Assembly: GCA_009792885.1 (NCBI GenBank)
Contig: WMCF01000029.1
Location: forward strand, 4,792,000 to 4,855,999
Length of the DNA: 64,000 bases
Direction of reading: 5' to 3'
Source of the DNA: Eremophila alpestris peregrina
Lineage: Eukaryota; Chordata; Aves; Passeriformes; Alaudidae
Notes under the pieces: model-generated
The model's database searches: none
Seen by the model: only the letters and a program-made list of their open reading frames with translations
Told to the model about the DNA's origin: nothing
Shown here: positions 1-13,262 of the stretch, piece by piece
Layout of the letters: each line of letters opens with the position of its first letter
Position numbering within the stretch: the first letter of the stretch is position 1
Translations under genes and position numbers: made by a program

Positions 1-3000
1 GTAAGGACCATGCAAAGTGAGCTCGCTGCAGGAAAGTGAAGGTGCTCTGGGTGTGGTGCTGGGCTCTCCCTCGGCAAACTGCAGGAGTGTTGGAAGGACA
101 GCCTGCAGGAAGTGCAGGGCGTCACAGGTTGTTCTCGTGGGGTGGAAGATGGTTCCTGCCCCGTGCTCATCATCTGTGCCTATCCCTGCAGGAAAAAATA
201 GGTCAGTTACATGTGTAACCCTTTGGCTGTGACTTAGCAACAGCATTGTCTTTAAAAACAAAATATGGGAGACTTGAATTGTGAAGCAGATAAAGGGACC
301 ACTGTTTCACGCCAAGGTGCTTGCCAAGTACAATGGAACACCCTTATTTAACAAAAAAGCAAATAAGAAATGAGAACATTAACCATCTTTTAAAAGTACC
401 CATTATTCTCCAAGTGGCCTTTGGTTAAAAGGCAGCATTTTAAAGTTAATTTAACAAGAGCTTCAGCTAGAAGAGGTGATGTTTACAACAGACCAGGACA
501 GAGCCTTTTATGTGTCCTGTCATCACATGAGATGTAATAATTGCTGAACAGTTTGTTCTGATCAAGAGTTCTCAGCCATGGTCACTTAGCTTTCTCAGAG
601 TTGTATTTAATTTTAATTAAATCAGAGTTGCTCTATATAATCTTAGCTATTCTAAGCTGTTGCCCACGCTGCTGGTATTGGTGTGATGAGTAGCACAGTG
701 TGAGTAGCACAGCTTAGCTGGTCTTTGCTGTGAGCAGAGCTGATCTGATGGGGCTCTAGGCTGGATGTGGGGTTCTGTGAACCAGCTGGGCACTGGGGCA
801 GGCCCTGCTGCTGCTGCCCCTCCCTGCCCTGCTCAGAGGGCACTGTACCTGCAGCAAAGGGTTCACTGCCCACAGCAACATCTGTGCCTTGATGTGCTTT
901 GTTTTCCTGTCACCTTGCTGTTGCCTTTTCTGTACTGCAGAAGCTCTCAGAGCCGTGCCTGCTGAATCCTTTTAAAGCCCTGCCAAGTTCCCACTTTGGT
1001 CCAAGATGATTGCCTGGAGGCACTGGTTTATGAGCAGGTTTTTAATGCTTTTTTTTACAGGCATCCACCAGAGAGGTTTTTTTTCCATGTGGAGCTATTT
1101 TTTCTGTCCCCTTCTAACCTCTGTGACAGTCAGGGATTGTAGGAGTATTTCCACATGTGTGCTTTCATCTACACATGTATAGTGCAAACCCCAGAGAACT
1201 GTAGGCAGGGTCCCAAGGAATTCAGTGACACATTGTGGTGCAATTATTGCTGGATATCAAGAGGAAAACCATCCTTGAGCTAAACCTGCTCCCACAAGTC
1301 TTCTTTTCTTTATACTCATGTTGCTTTCCTGCTCCTGAGATCTGGAAGTGCTTGTCAAGCCTTCAGCTGGGTTTTACACGTAATTAAACAGTACCCTGTC
1401 TTTGTTCTCCCAAAGATGCAGCCCTGAGCAACAGAAGCCCTGAACCACTTTGTTCCTTACACCTTGAATTATTTCAGTTCTTACAAAATCCTGTAAATTC
1501 TTGTTTGCTGTTCTGCCACTGTTTGCGTCAGACTTGAGCTGCACAACCTGGGAAGTAATGCCAGGGGGTATTTAGTAACAAGCAAATAATCCAGATCACT
1601 GCTGGCACCCAGCACTCAGGCTTCCATTCCAGTGTCTATATTTAAAATGGTTATCTGCTTATGCTGAGTGCTATTGGAGAACTCCTTAAAATACTGACTG
1701 TGGAACAGTTCAGTGGCTGCTCTTGGCCGGGAAGTAGCATGGCTGATGGGGTGATTTGTGTGCAGCAGGTCATGAGCAGAGGGAGCTGTGCCCAGCAGCC
1801 CCTGGGGACGTGGGGATGGCCAGGTATGGCCACGCTCTGCAAATAGCTGGGTCATAGCTGGCAGCAGCCACACGTGTCATTTGCTTTCCTCAGGAATCTG
1901 TCTGCTGCATCCTGACTGCTGAGCAGCCCTTCTATAGAGAACTCTGATAATAAAATACCTTTTGTAATCTCTGTGCTGGGCTACTGCAGCCAAAATTACT
2001 TTTAACCTTCATGTCACCCAGCCTGGATTGCTACGTGTGGTATGAAATACCAAAGTGTGCCTTTGGCAGCTGGGGGTGGGACAGGGAACTTGTGACTTGT
2101 TCAGCATCAGAGCCAGCAATTCCATTGCCCTTCATGTCCCAGCTTTGGCTCCTTGTTCCCAGTACAAAGGTGCTGGGAGACAATTCCTGCAGCTCACGAG
2201 CTGAGTAAGAGCGTGGCTGTAGGGAAAGGGAGTAGGGAAGGGCTGTTCCATCTGTCCCTGGGGACTGGGGTTAATCTATGCTTATATCTGTGTTTTTAGA
2301 GCACAGAGTCATTACTGAATTGGTGGCTGGTGGTTTGATGGGTTTTCTTCAGTTTTAACATTGGTAGATGGCTGATTTATTTCATCCTAATTTGGTATCA
2401 TTCTGCATTGTGTCTAAGTTTACACTTTACATCTTTCCAGATTTCTTGTAACTTTTGCTTTAGGCTTATTATATTCTTCAGGTAATCATTCATGGTTGAA
2501 TATTGTCCAAGGCAAGTGGGTGATCCCTTGCCTGCTTGGTTAAAGATCACTGGCCACTCTCAGAATAGATGTGAGGCCAAATAAAACACAGGCTTTCCTT
2601 AATATCTGAATTTTGCCATCTCCCTCATGCCATATCCCAGGGCACTGGTGCTGTGTAGTGTGGAAGCTTCATTGCCACGCTAATCCCACTGTGGCTGGTG
2701 CAAGGTGAGCATAAACCTTGTCATTTTTCTGTGTCATCATCTTCACAGCATCTTCCCAAAAAGCAAGTGTAGCCAGGGTAGAATTTCTGCTTTATAAGAC
2801 TGTTGATCTTTTAGTTTGCAGCTCAGGCTTCAGCAGTGGATTCTCCAAAACCAGAGTCAGGCAGTGAAAGGACATTTTCTCATTCTCGGTCTTGGTGATG
2901 CCATTCAGACTGGATTAGAGTTTAAATCTTCAGTGCTTGAGGCTGTAAGAAACAGTGTTTCCATTTAATGTCTGTCTTGAATTTTATCATTTAGAAGGAT

Positions 3001-6000
3001 TTAAACCATAGACCTGAATCACTGAATGACAGATTTATTGTGACTTCTGTGTTTGTTTGGATATAGATTTAGACAGCAGAGCTCTTGAAATAGCTGGGTA
3101 ACTAGCAGAAGCATTCTTAAAGCCTATGATTAAGAAAGCAGATGGGTTTGGGTTTTGTTTTGTATCATATTTGTCTCAGATATTTTCTGCTATTGTCAGA
3201 GTTCTAGCCGATTTGATGTTGACATATATTGAAAGATTAAACTACTTCTAGATACTAAATTATCTTTTGGATCCTTATACATGATATTTCACTGGTTTTC
3301 CATGATTATTTATTTTCTCTTTACTTGCTTTTGTACAGAGAGACCCTCAGCTGTTTGAAACTCAGCTGTCTGTCAGTTTTACATCACACCTAGCCCTGTG
3401 AAGCAGCAAGGTGTTGGAGTGTAGAGTGGACAGGAGTGTCCTTTGGAATTGCTGGCATTTGTATCTATATTTCTATTGGCCTTGTAACTGCATCACCCAG
3501 AGTACAGCATCCTCTTCCAGCAAGGCAAGGCAAAAAACCTGTGACTGGCTGAGAGACCTGCACAGGGCAAGGAGATTCATCATCCAGAGCAAATGCAGGA
3601 GAAAAAGCAAACCCTGGAAGCCCAAGTGGAGCTCTGGCAGGCTGGGCAGCCATGGAGAGGCTCATTGTTTGCAGCTGGGACAGTAAGAGGCTGACTGCCC
3701 TCACCTGTATGGCTCAGTTAATCAGTACCTTGCAGCATTTCTGCTGCCCTGATAAAACTACAATGACATCAGCAGTGGAGCAGGTGTTTGGGTTCTTCAG
3801 CCAACACAGAGAAAAATACGAAAGCACAGAGCTGCTTGAGCAATTCACTGGCCAAGGGGACTCAAAATGCTGTGCTGTAAGCAGCTGGGTGGCTGTGGTG
3901 GGTCAGCAGTGGGCACCAGCAGTGCAGAGGAGCCAGGCATGACCAGGGCAGAGTCCAGCTCATCCTCCAAAATGCTGGTGCAGCCCAGGGAGGAGGCTTC
4001 CTCCCTGCCTGCCAGGAATTGCAGTCTGCGTTGGCATGGGCAGGAGGAAAAATATGATGGGAAACAGGAAGATTAAAATAATCCCAGTGAAAACAGGATG
4101 TTGGAGAGCTGGTAACAGAGTGGGGCTGCAGGGCTGGCTGGCTGCAGAAGGCTGCTGGGAGCAGGGAGGCTCTCACAAAGGCTGTTTGGGGCAAAACACC
4201 CAGTTCTCACGTGTGGGGGCCCACACCAAAGCCTCGAGGCAGAGGCAGCACAGCTCTGCTGGCAGCAGACTGGTATCTTGTGTTCCCCAAAATATGACTG
4301 ATTATGGCTATTTACATCAATGTGTTCACTCACCTTCTCTCAACACCTGCCTGAATTCTTTTTTGTTGGATGAAGGTCATAAACCATTCCCCACAACACA
4401 TCAGCCTGGGATCTCATTTCTTTAACAGATAGGACCTGCCAGGCAGCAGGATGGAGCTGTTCCAGAGCCTGGCTGCCAGCAGGGAGCTGGATATCTCCCA
4501 GCTGATCACAGCCTGCTCTCCGAGCTGCCATCCGTGGCGTCCTTCCAGCTACGACAAAATAAAACCAAACACTGTTTGTCTCTCACTAAACTGCCTCTTC
4601 CTTGCAGGGGCTGACAGCAGCAGTCAGAGCTGTGGATTTACAGCAGGGGTGAGGGAGCTGCTTCCCATCCCAGTGCCACTTTGTGACCTGTCAGAGGCTG
4701 TTGCTGAGGCTGGTGAGGAGGTCCCAGCCAGCTTCTGGAGTGCCTTGCACACCGAGCACTGGGGTGTTATGGTCCTCTAGGAGCAGGGCAGCTGCAGTGC
4801 CAGACACTGGTTTCAGCCTGGGCAGCATGGTGGGCTCATGAGAGGGCTCTACATTGCAGGTGCAGATCTCCAGCATGTGTGGGCCCTGCTCAGAAGCAAG
4901 CATGAACTCAGTGCCCCATAATTTATGAGGTCATTGAGCCATTAGAAAATGCGTGCTAAAATCTCTGAGGCTAAATCAGACTGGGTTGTCCTTCAGGTAA
5001 AGTGAAAATTGCTATTTTCCATTAATCCAAATTGCTATCCACTTATTTACTTTCCATAGCTAAATGGAATCTACATTCCACTGTGTGCATTGCGAGTTGC
5101 CAGTGTTTGTCAGCGCAGTGCAGAACCAGATGGATGCAGAACAGCCCTCAGACAAGGACTGTGTCCCCAGTTTTAATCAGCCAGTTAACACAGAGCAGTT
5201 CTTCCCAGACAACTGGTCTTCCCCCAGTGAGGCATCCCAGCTGGCCAGGCATGGCTGTAGGGCTTGGAAGCAATGCTCAGTAAAGGGCAGGCTCTGCCCA
5301 GCACCACACAGGTCCTGCAGCAGGGGAATGGGGCTTTCCCTGGTGTATCTGCAACTTGCTTTTCTCATCAGTGTTGCAGATGATTTTGGTCCTGAGGGTG
5401 CCAGTGTAACCAGTGTTTCCTATAACTTCAGTTTCTCTTCTTCCACACTCAAAAAATGAGACCGATTTGTTCTCCAGGTCCTTGAAATAGTCAAAGTCTT
5501 ATGCTCATCCATGAATGTCCCAGATGTTCACGACATCACTTGACTTTTATGGTAAGTGATAAATAATAGGAGGAGATGGAGTGTGTGAAGTGAAATAATT
5601 GACTGGAGTCAGTGGCCTGACTGCCCCTGGAACTCAGGACATTTTCTGGAGTAGTGGGATGCCCATCTCTCGTAATAATCAGCCCCTGTACAATTTTTGT
5701 CCAATACTAAATAAAGAGACATATTTTCAAGATTAACTTCTTCACTCTTGCAGGTTTTGACATAAATTTTGGTGTCTGTGGGCAATGTCACAGGACAGCC
5801 AGCTTCAAACTCATGGAGCCCAATCAGGGGAGCTCCCTGCATGCCAGGAGGGGAGTGTGGGGAGCAACACCCCTGTGGCAGCCCAGAGACACTTCAAATT
5901 TATGTTAGTTTTATATATTTGACACGAGAAGTCTCTCCAGGCACCACTTCAATCCAATTTACAGCGTCGGGCTCAAGTGAAGTATGAGAAGAATTTGCTT

Positions 6001-9000
6001 AAACGATTTGAGTGGTGATGTGTGGGGAGCTGGGCAAGCAGGCAGGGCAGCCTGCACCAGCCCTGGGGAGGGTGGGGCTGAGCAGCCAGGAGGGCTCAGG
6101 AAAGCTCCATCCCGCAGCACAGGCACCCTGCTCTCTGCCAGTGAGGCCAGTGGCAGCAGGTCAGGAACAGGCCAACTTGGTCCTTCCCCCCTCCTTAAAA
6201 TACTCATGAAGCTGCTGCAGAAACCAAGTTGGAGGACACTGCTCGTGTCCTGGGGTAATTCCTGCAGGGAATGATGCCTCTGGGCACCAGGGCACTCAGT
6301 TTCCATCTCACTGCCACATAGTCCCCTAGCCCCAGCACCCACACAGCTGAGCTCACAGAAATTTGGGGATGATGTGGCTTTCAAACAGTTTAAGATACCT
6401 TCACTTCCTGCAGAGGGAAAGCAAGTCTCAAGAGGTTTTGCAGCATGCACAGACGTTAATTGCCTTCCTCTGGCACCACTAAGAAATTTGTGTTGTCTTC
6501 TCCAATACACAGCAGGGAAAATGAAAGATGAAGCAGTTAAACCTCATCCTGCAAGAGCAGGGTGCTGAATGGGTTGGGACAAACCAGGTTCCCCTGATGC
6601 TGGAGTTTGAATCACTTTAAGGGAGCTGGAAGATTAAGGTAAGGAGGAAAGTCATTTACAGCTTTAGCTCTTACTTTGTCCCTGAAATCTCTGCAGTGTC
6701 CTGGGCATTTATAGAAACTAATGAACCATGTCACCTGAATGTGGAGCACTTACAGGGAGAACTGGAGCAGTGATGGTGATTAAAGGTAGGTCCAGATGAG
6801 AAAGCAGTGGGAGAGCCCAGCCCTGTTCGTTTGGGAGAGCAGAGTGTTTGCAGAGGTAGCACATCCCACCTGGACAGGGCACATCCAGCCTGGAGACAGT
6901 GCCCTGGCCATGCTGCCTTAGAAAGCCAGTGAGGAGGAGTGATTCCTCACCTCACTTTCAAAAGGGAGGGAGAAAAAGACAGAGGGTTTTGTCTAGACTG
7001 ACTGTAAAGGAGGGAAGGTCAATTGTACCTGCTGTTGCTGAAGCTGTGGTGTTCACCACGACAGCACTGATGGTGTGGGCCAATGGAGAGTTCTGACAGA
7101 CAACATCATCACTGTGAGGTGGGATCTTCCACTTCTTCATTTTTGGAGTCCCTTACACGAGGGAAGCAAGGTGGGAGCAGCATCCAAATGCTGTGTAAGG
7201 ACCTGTTTGCCACAGCAGGCTGTGGTGGCCACCACAGCACCTCTGCCTGCACGAGGAGGGGCTGCCATCCCCAGAGCTGTGCCGTGCTGCCGTGGGGAGG
7301 CTGTGACACAGCCTCCATGGGCACCATGGCCCAGCAGTACAGTGTAGGGTGCTGCAGCCTAACCCAGCCTCGTAGGCAGCAGCTTGTTCTGGCATATGGT
7401 GGGAACAGATGTTTCCAGGGCTGCAGCAGGGCAGTGTGAGCGTCCAAAGGGTCCAGCTGCCTTCGGTGCATTAGACATGGATTTGATGGCCATCATCACC
7501 ACCATTCCTGCCTCCCCTCTCTGGGAGGGCTCAGGGAGTGATTCATTCATTAGAAAATATCATTGCATGAATGACGACATCAGTAATTTTATGTGCTAAA
7601 TGGTCATTTCCAGTTAATGCATTTTTTAATTTCTGAGAACAGCTCAGCAGCCCCTCAGGTGATGTCAGCAGTGTTCCCACCCACTGTCACAGCCCGGGCA
7701 GGGGGACACTGACCGGGCACTGCTGAGCTGCTGTCTCTCCTGTGCTGGCAGCACATCCAGAGCATTATAAATGAAAGTTTCCAAACACGAAGACAGCACT
7801 GAGAAAAAGGAAAATTACCCTTCAGGGAAGTGTTTTGCTATTGTCAGGGCAGCGTGGAATGAAAGCAAAAAAGGATTTTAAGACTGGGTTTTGGCTGCCA
7901 GTTGAAGCTGTGATTATAAACTGCAGCCTGAATGCACCATGCCTGAACCAACCCCTCCCCCTGCCCAAGCCTTAAGCCAAAGGATTTAAACAAGCTCTTA
8001 TGTAATATGGTTTTAGTGTTTCCAGTAGAAATAGGTGTTCTAAATATAAATGATTTGCAGATAAAATAGGCTTATATAAAATGCTTTTATGTTTATATAA
8101 CCCCATGTTGGCATTGCACCCAACACCTCCATCAGCTGCGAGCCCAGCTCTGGGCTCCTAAGCCAAATATCTTCCTCACCATGAGGGTGAGCCCTCACCT
8201 GCCATCCCTCTCCTCCATGACCACCTTCATCCAGAGTGTGGCTGCTGGAAGCTGCTGAGCCTCTTGCCCAGCCCAGCAGGGCATCAGGAGCCACGACAGC
8301 AGCCACTGATAAGGCAGTAATAATTAGCTAGGAAACGGTGTTTCCTGAGCAGAAAAACATGGTTGCTATGTTACAACCTTTATGTATGGGAAAGATACTC
8401 AGTCAAATCTTACACAACAGCCCTCAGTGCATCACACCAAACATTTGCTCTTAGGGGAAGGACTGTTTGCTAAGTAATTTTAGCTACCATTAGTTACGTG
8501 TACAGAACATACTTAGAATCATACGTGGATATATAGAGATATAGAGAATAGATGTGCATGTCTTGTTTATACACACACACATATATTTCCATACATATGA
8601 GAAACAAGAACACGTTTTTCAGCTACAGTCTGTTTCTGCAATAGACTAACATGATTTATAGCTCCTTGCCATTAACATTTCCATTCAAATAAAGCCTTAT
8701 TTATGCCCATACCAGAGAAGATCTTTTGACAACGTGGGAAGGAAGAGGCTTTTTGTTGTGAAGCCAGAACTGTCAGCAGCCTCTATTATTTTTGGTGGGA
8801 CTGTCAGTTCTCCAAGCAACGTGGCTTCATTTTTAATCCAGGTCTGATGGAAGACACTTGATCTGTCCTGCTTTGTCAGTCACAGAGGCAAACCTGCCAC
8901 AAAGAAATGGTATGTGTGACCTTCGAAAATGACTGTCGCCCTTTCCATCTTGTCTGAGCTCCATTTTTCATAAAAGCCTTTTTCTGTGGTGCATTATGGG

Positions 9001-9200
9001 GGAAATGAGCCATTCATCTTTGTCTCCACTGTCCTCACTACTGCTGGGGAGTCACTCCCTGCAGGCCCAAGGAGAATGCTGGGTCAAGCAGCACTTGGGC
9101 ATCTTTTAGAGCTGGACCTGCAGTGATTCATCAGCCACTTCCCTTTGGAAATCAATACTTATGTATAGTACAAGTGCTTATGGCTCCTTATGTCATCTAC
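1..9200. other. Intergenic, no gene recognised
   Basis: I recognise no gene on either strand. Open frames are short (about 180 codons at most), overlap on both strands, and have the cysteine-, serine- and proline-rich composition of translated non-coding DNA. In human, the convergent gene MAPK6 lies on this side of BCL2L10. I looked for its kinase domain and C-terminal tail and did not find them, so MAPK6 probably lies beyond the left edge. AT-rich patches near 7.54-7.64 kb and 7.9-9.2 kb could be regulatory, but nothing in a single sequence proves it. Confidence 0.6.
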
Positions 9201-9207
9201 AGATAAA

Positions 9208-9244
9208 AATTAAACAAACAAACCAAACCAAACCAAAACAAACA
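9208..9244. repeat. A-rich simple repeat
   Basis: This is a short low-complexity tract built from AAAC and AACC-type units. I see no coding sequence or target-site duplication beside it. It could be the tail of a decayed retroposon or a plain simple repeat. Confidence 0.75.
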
Positions 9245-9769
9245 GCTGTACCTTTCAGTTACAGTAATTGGTCCATGAAACTATTGTCACTAAAAAACCA
9301 CCCCTCGCCCTCATACTGCTCTGCTGTATTTCTGAGATGACTAATGCACCACTTTATTTTTCCAGTAACTATGAAAGAAAACACTAACAAAACTTCTGGA
9401 AGAATTTTACTTATTTTTCCTGGTTTGAAGCTGGGCACTGAGTGTAAGACCATGAGCCTTCCTCATTAAAACTTGAGGCAACTTACACAGCAGCTCCTGC
9501 AGCCATTGGCAAGCCTTGGCCCATGTGGCTTGGCACCATTTCTTTGGACATCTCAAAGACTCTGCCAGAAGCCTTTTGGCCACTGTGTGAGCCTGCCCTC
9601 CTCCCTGCTGATGCCCCAGGGATGGTCTGGTGCTGGAGGATCACACCCCTGCAGTGCACACAAAGGCAAGAGCATCCTTCCTCCCTCCTCTAAACTTCAT
9701 TTTGCCTGGGGAAAGCCCATATCCCCAGGTACCACATTTCCTTTTCTAGGACAGGTCTTCTGCATAGCA

Positions 9770-9905
9770 TGAATGTGTGTATATATTATATCTATACATA
9801 CATATGTGTGTGCTATGTACATATACTTATATATACATTTATGTGTATATATTATATATGCATACATCTATGCATTTGTATATTTATATATCTATATTTA
9901 TCTCC
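9770..9905. repeat. TA/TG-rich dinucleotide tract
   Basis: This is an impure microsatellite of alternating TA, TG and CA steps. The apparent 60-residue frames through it, rich in tyrosine, isoleucine and cysteine, are products of the repeat and not genes. Confidence 0.85.
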
Positions 9906-12719
9906 TCTGCAGTACTTGCACACAGATAGGAAGCATAGAGCTGATGACTAAACTCTGGGTTTAATGTCTAAAAATACAGATGGAAAAAAAATAACTCATT
10001 TTACTGGCAAAAATATTCAGGCGAGTACTTTTGCAGGCACAAACCAAGCAGCTGCTTCAGGCCAGGTAAGCAAGTGGCTGGGAGAGAACTGAGTCTTGCA
10101 ATGGAGGGTGCTACTGAACCTGTGCTCATGGGAAGATGACAGCAACATTTCTGACCCAGACAGGCATTGCTACAGAGACAAAGGCAGCTGAAAACAGAGC
10201 TGACCCTTGCTCAGGGAATAAATCCTATCTGTTTTTGCAAAAGGCATGACGTGCATACTTCTGCTAAAGTAACAGCATAAAGCACCAAGCACAACCACTG
10301 GAAAGTTGGCAACATCTGGTTTTCAGTGCTGAAAACATGCCAGCCTGCTTGGGCATTGTGGGAAAATTTTAGGAGATGAAAGGCAAGAGATGAAACAGAG
10401 CCACACCCTGGTGTTTAGTGCCTGGTGGGTGAGAGGCTGGCCACGGCCACCATGCTCCTGTGCTCTGCAGCTGGCAGGCAGCCTGCTGCCACCCAGGCAC
10501 TGGCCAGGACTGGGACAAGTTCTGCCATCCCCAGCCTGGGAGCAGAGCCTGCAGGAGACAGTGTTGGAATGTGCAGGTGAGACAGTGCCTGGATGTGCAG
10601 ATGAGGCAGTGCCTGGATGTGCAGGTGAGACAGTGACTGGATGTGCAGATGAGATGGTCTTTTGCCCTCTGAAGAGTCCCTGGTCCCCCAGCTCGCCTTG
10701 CCAAGGCCAAGGAATGGTCCCAGCCCACCCCAGCAGGGTGTCTGTGCTGCAGGATCCAGCTTTACACACTGTTCCCAGTTTGCCAGGTAGCAGCAATACA
10801 AACAGGTGAAAAATAAATCACCACCAACCTCAGCAAGTGCTTGATTCTGGCTGCTTCGGCAGTTTCTCCTTGAGATGAGATGAGGGCTCCTCTTTGCCTG
10901 GAGCAAATCCCCCGCTGACCCTCAGGAACATCAGCACCAGCAAGGCTCAAAGCCTCAGTCCTTTGCCAGCTTTGCTCTGGGGGCACCTGGGGCTCGACCT
11001 CTGCTCACAGGAGCTCCAGTGTTACAGACAGGGCTGTATTCATGGGCTTCCTTCACTATGTGACCTTCACCTCCCATTTTTTGAGGCTATACCTACGGAA
11101 TTTAAATTTAGGTTAATCCTTTGGCACCGTCAAGTTCAAGACTTCCACCCTTGAAGACTAATGAGCTGCATTAAGATTAAATCCAATCAAGCAGAATACC
11201 AATGATTTTGCTCCTCAGTATTCATTCAGGTCCTTCCAAAACTGCTATCATGGTGCTGCAGATCACACTGCTAAGGGGCTCACTGCTGCTGAGAAGCCAA
11301 ATGGAGCTGGACTCACACTGAGCAAAGAGGGAGGGCCAGGTGGCCTCAGGAGGCCTCTTCCAAGCTATGTTTCCCTGTGATTCTGACATCAAAAACCACT
11401 CCATGGAAATAGCAAACTGAAAACTAGCTCCACCATAGACAGAGCTACTGCATGATGCTGCTGTTTTTGTGTATAACATGGTCACAAAGAGCTTTTACTT
11501 CTGTACCTGTCATATCAAGAATAAAAGTAAGAGAAAATCCACAAGAAAAGAGCAAGTTTCATAAAGTCTTTGTCAAAAATGAAGAGCTGTAATCCTCTCA
11601 TCACTCTTACAGAAGTGCATGGGAACAGTAAGCCCATCCATACTCACCACAGACCATATGGGCAGATACACCAAAACCCATGACCATTTTTGAAACATCA
11701 GCTGCTCGAAAGGAGCTTTAAAAAGAAATGAAGACACAAACCTACACAATGTGCAGGCACCACACAGCTGAACCAAACCCCTCCATCTGCCTCATGAGGA
11801 TTGTCTCGGGATTTGGGCACAGATTTGTGCCTGAGCTTTGTGCTTCTCAGCCCTCTCAAACATGCAGTTTAAACGCTTCAGTAATCTCCAGTCTTTCAGG
11901 GTTAATGATCAGACCTAACTTTGAAGCCGCTGAACTTGTGAGCCAGGATGTGTTGGGGAAGGCTGAGGCATGTAAAGATTAGCCCTTTCTCAGGAGGAGA
12001 GTGTTAGCTGGGGCGTCTGGGAGGGTTTATGTTTGGTGGGATTTTGCTGACAGGGTTGAAGCCACGGCCCTGCTCACCCTCAGCAGCCTCCCTGCTCCAG
12101 GGAGCCCCAGCAGCTTCTCCCCCTTTGCTCTCTCCACGCTCATGCAGTGCTGCAGAATCAGCCGTCGGCATAAACCCATGGCTGCTGCATGCTGCTCTAT
12201 GGGGTTGAAATTTGTTTCAATTCAAATGAGATGAATCCCAGTCACTTATTACAACTTTTCTACAAAGCATCACTTCAGTGACCCTGCACCTACTCAGCCA
12301 AACCAGGTTACCCATCCCCGGGTGCAGCTGGAGCTGCCCTGTCCCGGTGAGCCCAGAACCGGAGCCTGGGAGGGGCAGCCAGGTGCACTCTGCCGGTGCC
12401 CAGAGCCACCTCCTGCTGCCAGCCCGCAGCCTGCGGGGTCCCCGGCTCGGCCAGCACAACCCCTGCTCTACCGCGGGTCATTCTGCCCGTCACTCCTCCC
12501 AGGCACAGCAAACATTCCCCAGGTGACTTCAGTTTTACAAACGAGTAGGATATTACCTGCTATGAAAACACAAGCAGAGCAATTCTAATGCGACGCGAGC
12601 CGCGTGAAAACTCATTTCTAAGAGAAATACATTCCAAAACTGTGCCGCCCTCCTGAAGGCATTTCCCCCCCGCATTTCTCCGTTACATACTTACAGGTTA
12701 ATGGAGCGATGTTTTTAAT
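9906..12719. other. Intergenic, no gene recognised
   Basis: Apart from the 24-bp tandem repeat at 10555-10650, I find no supported feature here. Open frames are short and overlap on both strands. Confidence 0.6.
10555..10650. repeat. 24-bp tandem repeat, four copies
   Basis: Four adjacent 24-bp units start at 10555, 10579, 10603 and 10627, followed by a broken fifth. Units differ at a few positions, and neighbouring units alternate between ending in AGGT and AGAT. Because 24 is a multiple of three, the block stays open in frames on both strands and gives eight-residue peptide repeats. I find no start context, splice frame or homology that would make it coding. Confidence 0.85.
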
Positions 12720-12825
12720 TGTTGAAACTTCCCAGAGCCGCCCTTGAACCGGCAGGTTCCGGCCTGCGCGGGAATCGCGCGGCCAACAGCGCCACCGGCC
12801 GGCCAGCGGCGGGATAGGCCCGGCC

Positions 12826-12962
12826 GGGGACACCCCGGGGGCAGGGGACACCCGGGGGACAGGGGACACCCGAGGGGCACGGGGACACCCGAGGGGCACG
12901 GGGCACCCGGGGGCAGGGGATACCCCAGGGGACAGGGGACACCCGAGGGGTAGGGGACACTC
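12826..12962. repeat. GC-rich minisatellite, about 18-19 bp unit
   Basis: About seven imperfect copies of a unit built on GGGGACACCCGAGGGGCAC run head to tail. The long proline- and glycine-rich frames crossing it on both strands result from the repeat. It lies inside the CpG-rich block. Confidence 0.85.
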
Positions 12963-12965
12963 AGG

Positions 12966-13262
12966 CGTGCCTGTGTGCACACGAATAACGTATGTGTGCA
13001 TGCAAATGTGTGTGTGTGTGTATGTGTACGTGCGCACACATGTATGACTCTATTTATACGCATATAAATACGTATATATAGGTATATACACACGTACAGA
13101 ATTTATACGCGTTTATATACCCGTATATATTTGTACACCCATACATGTTTACACACACACACACATAAATTCATACAGAGACACGCGCACCGTTCTGTGT
13201 GTGCACACACCCACGAGGATAGGTGTTTACCTACATACATTCTGAGTGCATGCATACACAGA
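12966..13262. repeat. Alternating TG/CA/TA tract (Z-DNA-prone)
   Basis: Nearly 300 bp consist mostly of alternating purine-pyrimidine steps. A TG-rich run near 13.0 kb and a CA-rich run near 13.15 kb are complementary to each other. Such tracts can form Z-DNA or a long hairpin. The tract separates the two halves of the CpG-rich block. Confidence 0.8.

Noticed and set aside
1..6. GTAAGG at the very left edge, resembling a splice donor.
   Set aside because: No exon can be seen before it, and the match is too short to support a gene.
1875..1960. CTTTCCTCAG followed about 60 bp later by AATAAA, like a terminal exon.
   Set aside because: There is no partner exon or open frame, and such words are frequent by chance.
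3411..3942. Two overlapping plus-strand frames considered as possible exons.
   Set aside because: They overlap frames on the other strand, lack clear splice borders and match no family that I know.
5609..5842. 77-codon minus-strand frame with fairly balanced composition.
   Set aside because: No known family was recognised, and no splice partners or start context were convincing.
12618..13093. Proline- and glycine-rich minus-strand frames.
   Set aside because: They are translations of the GC minisatellite and the CA/TA tract.
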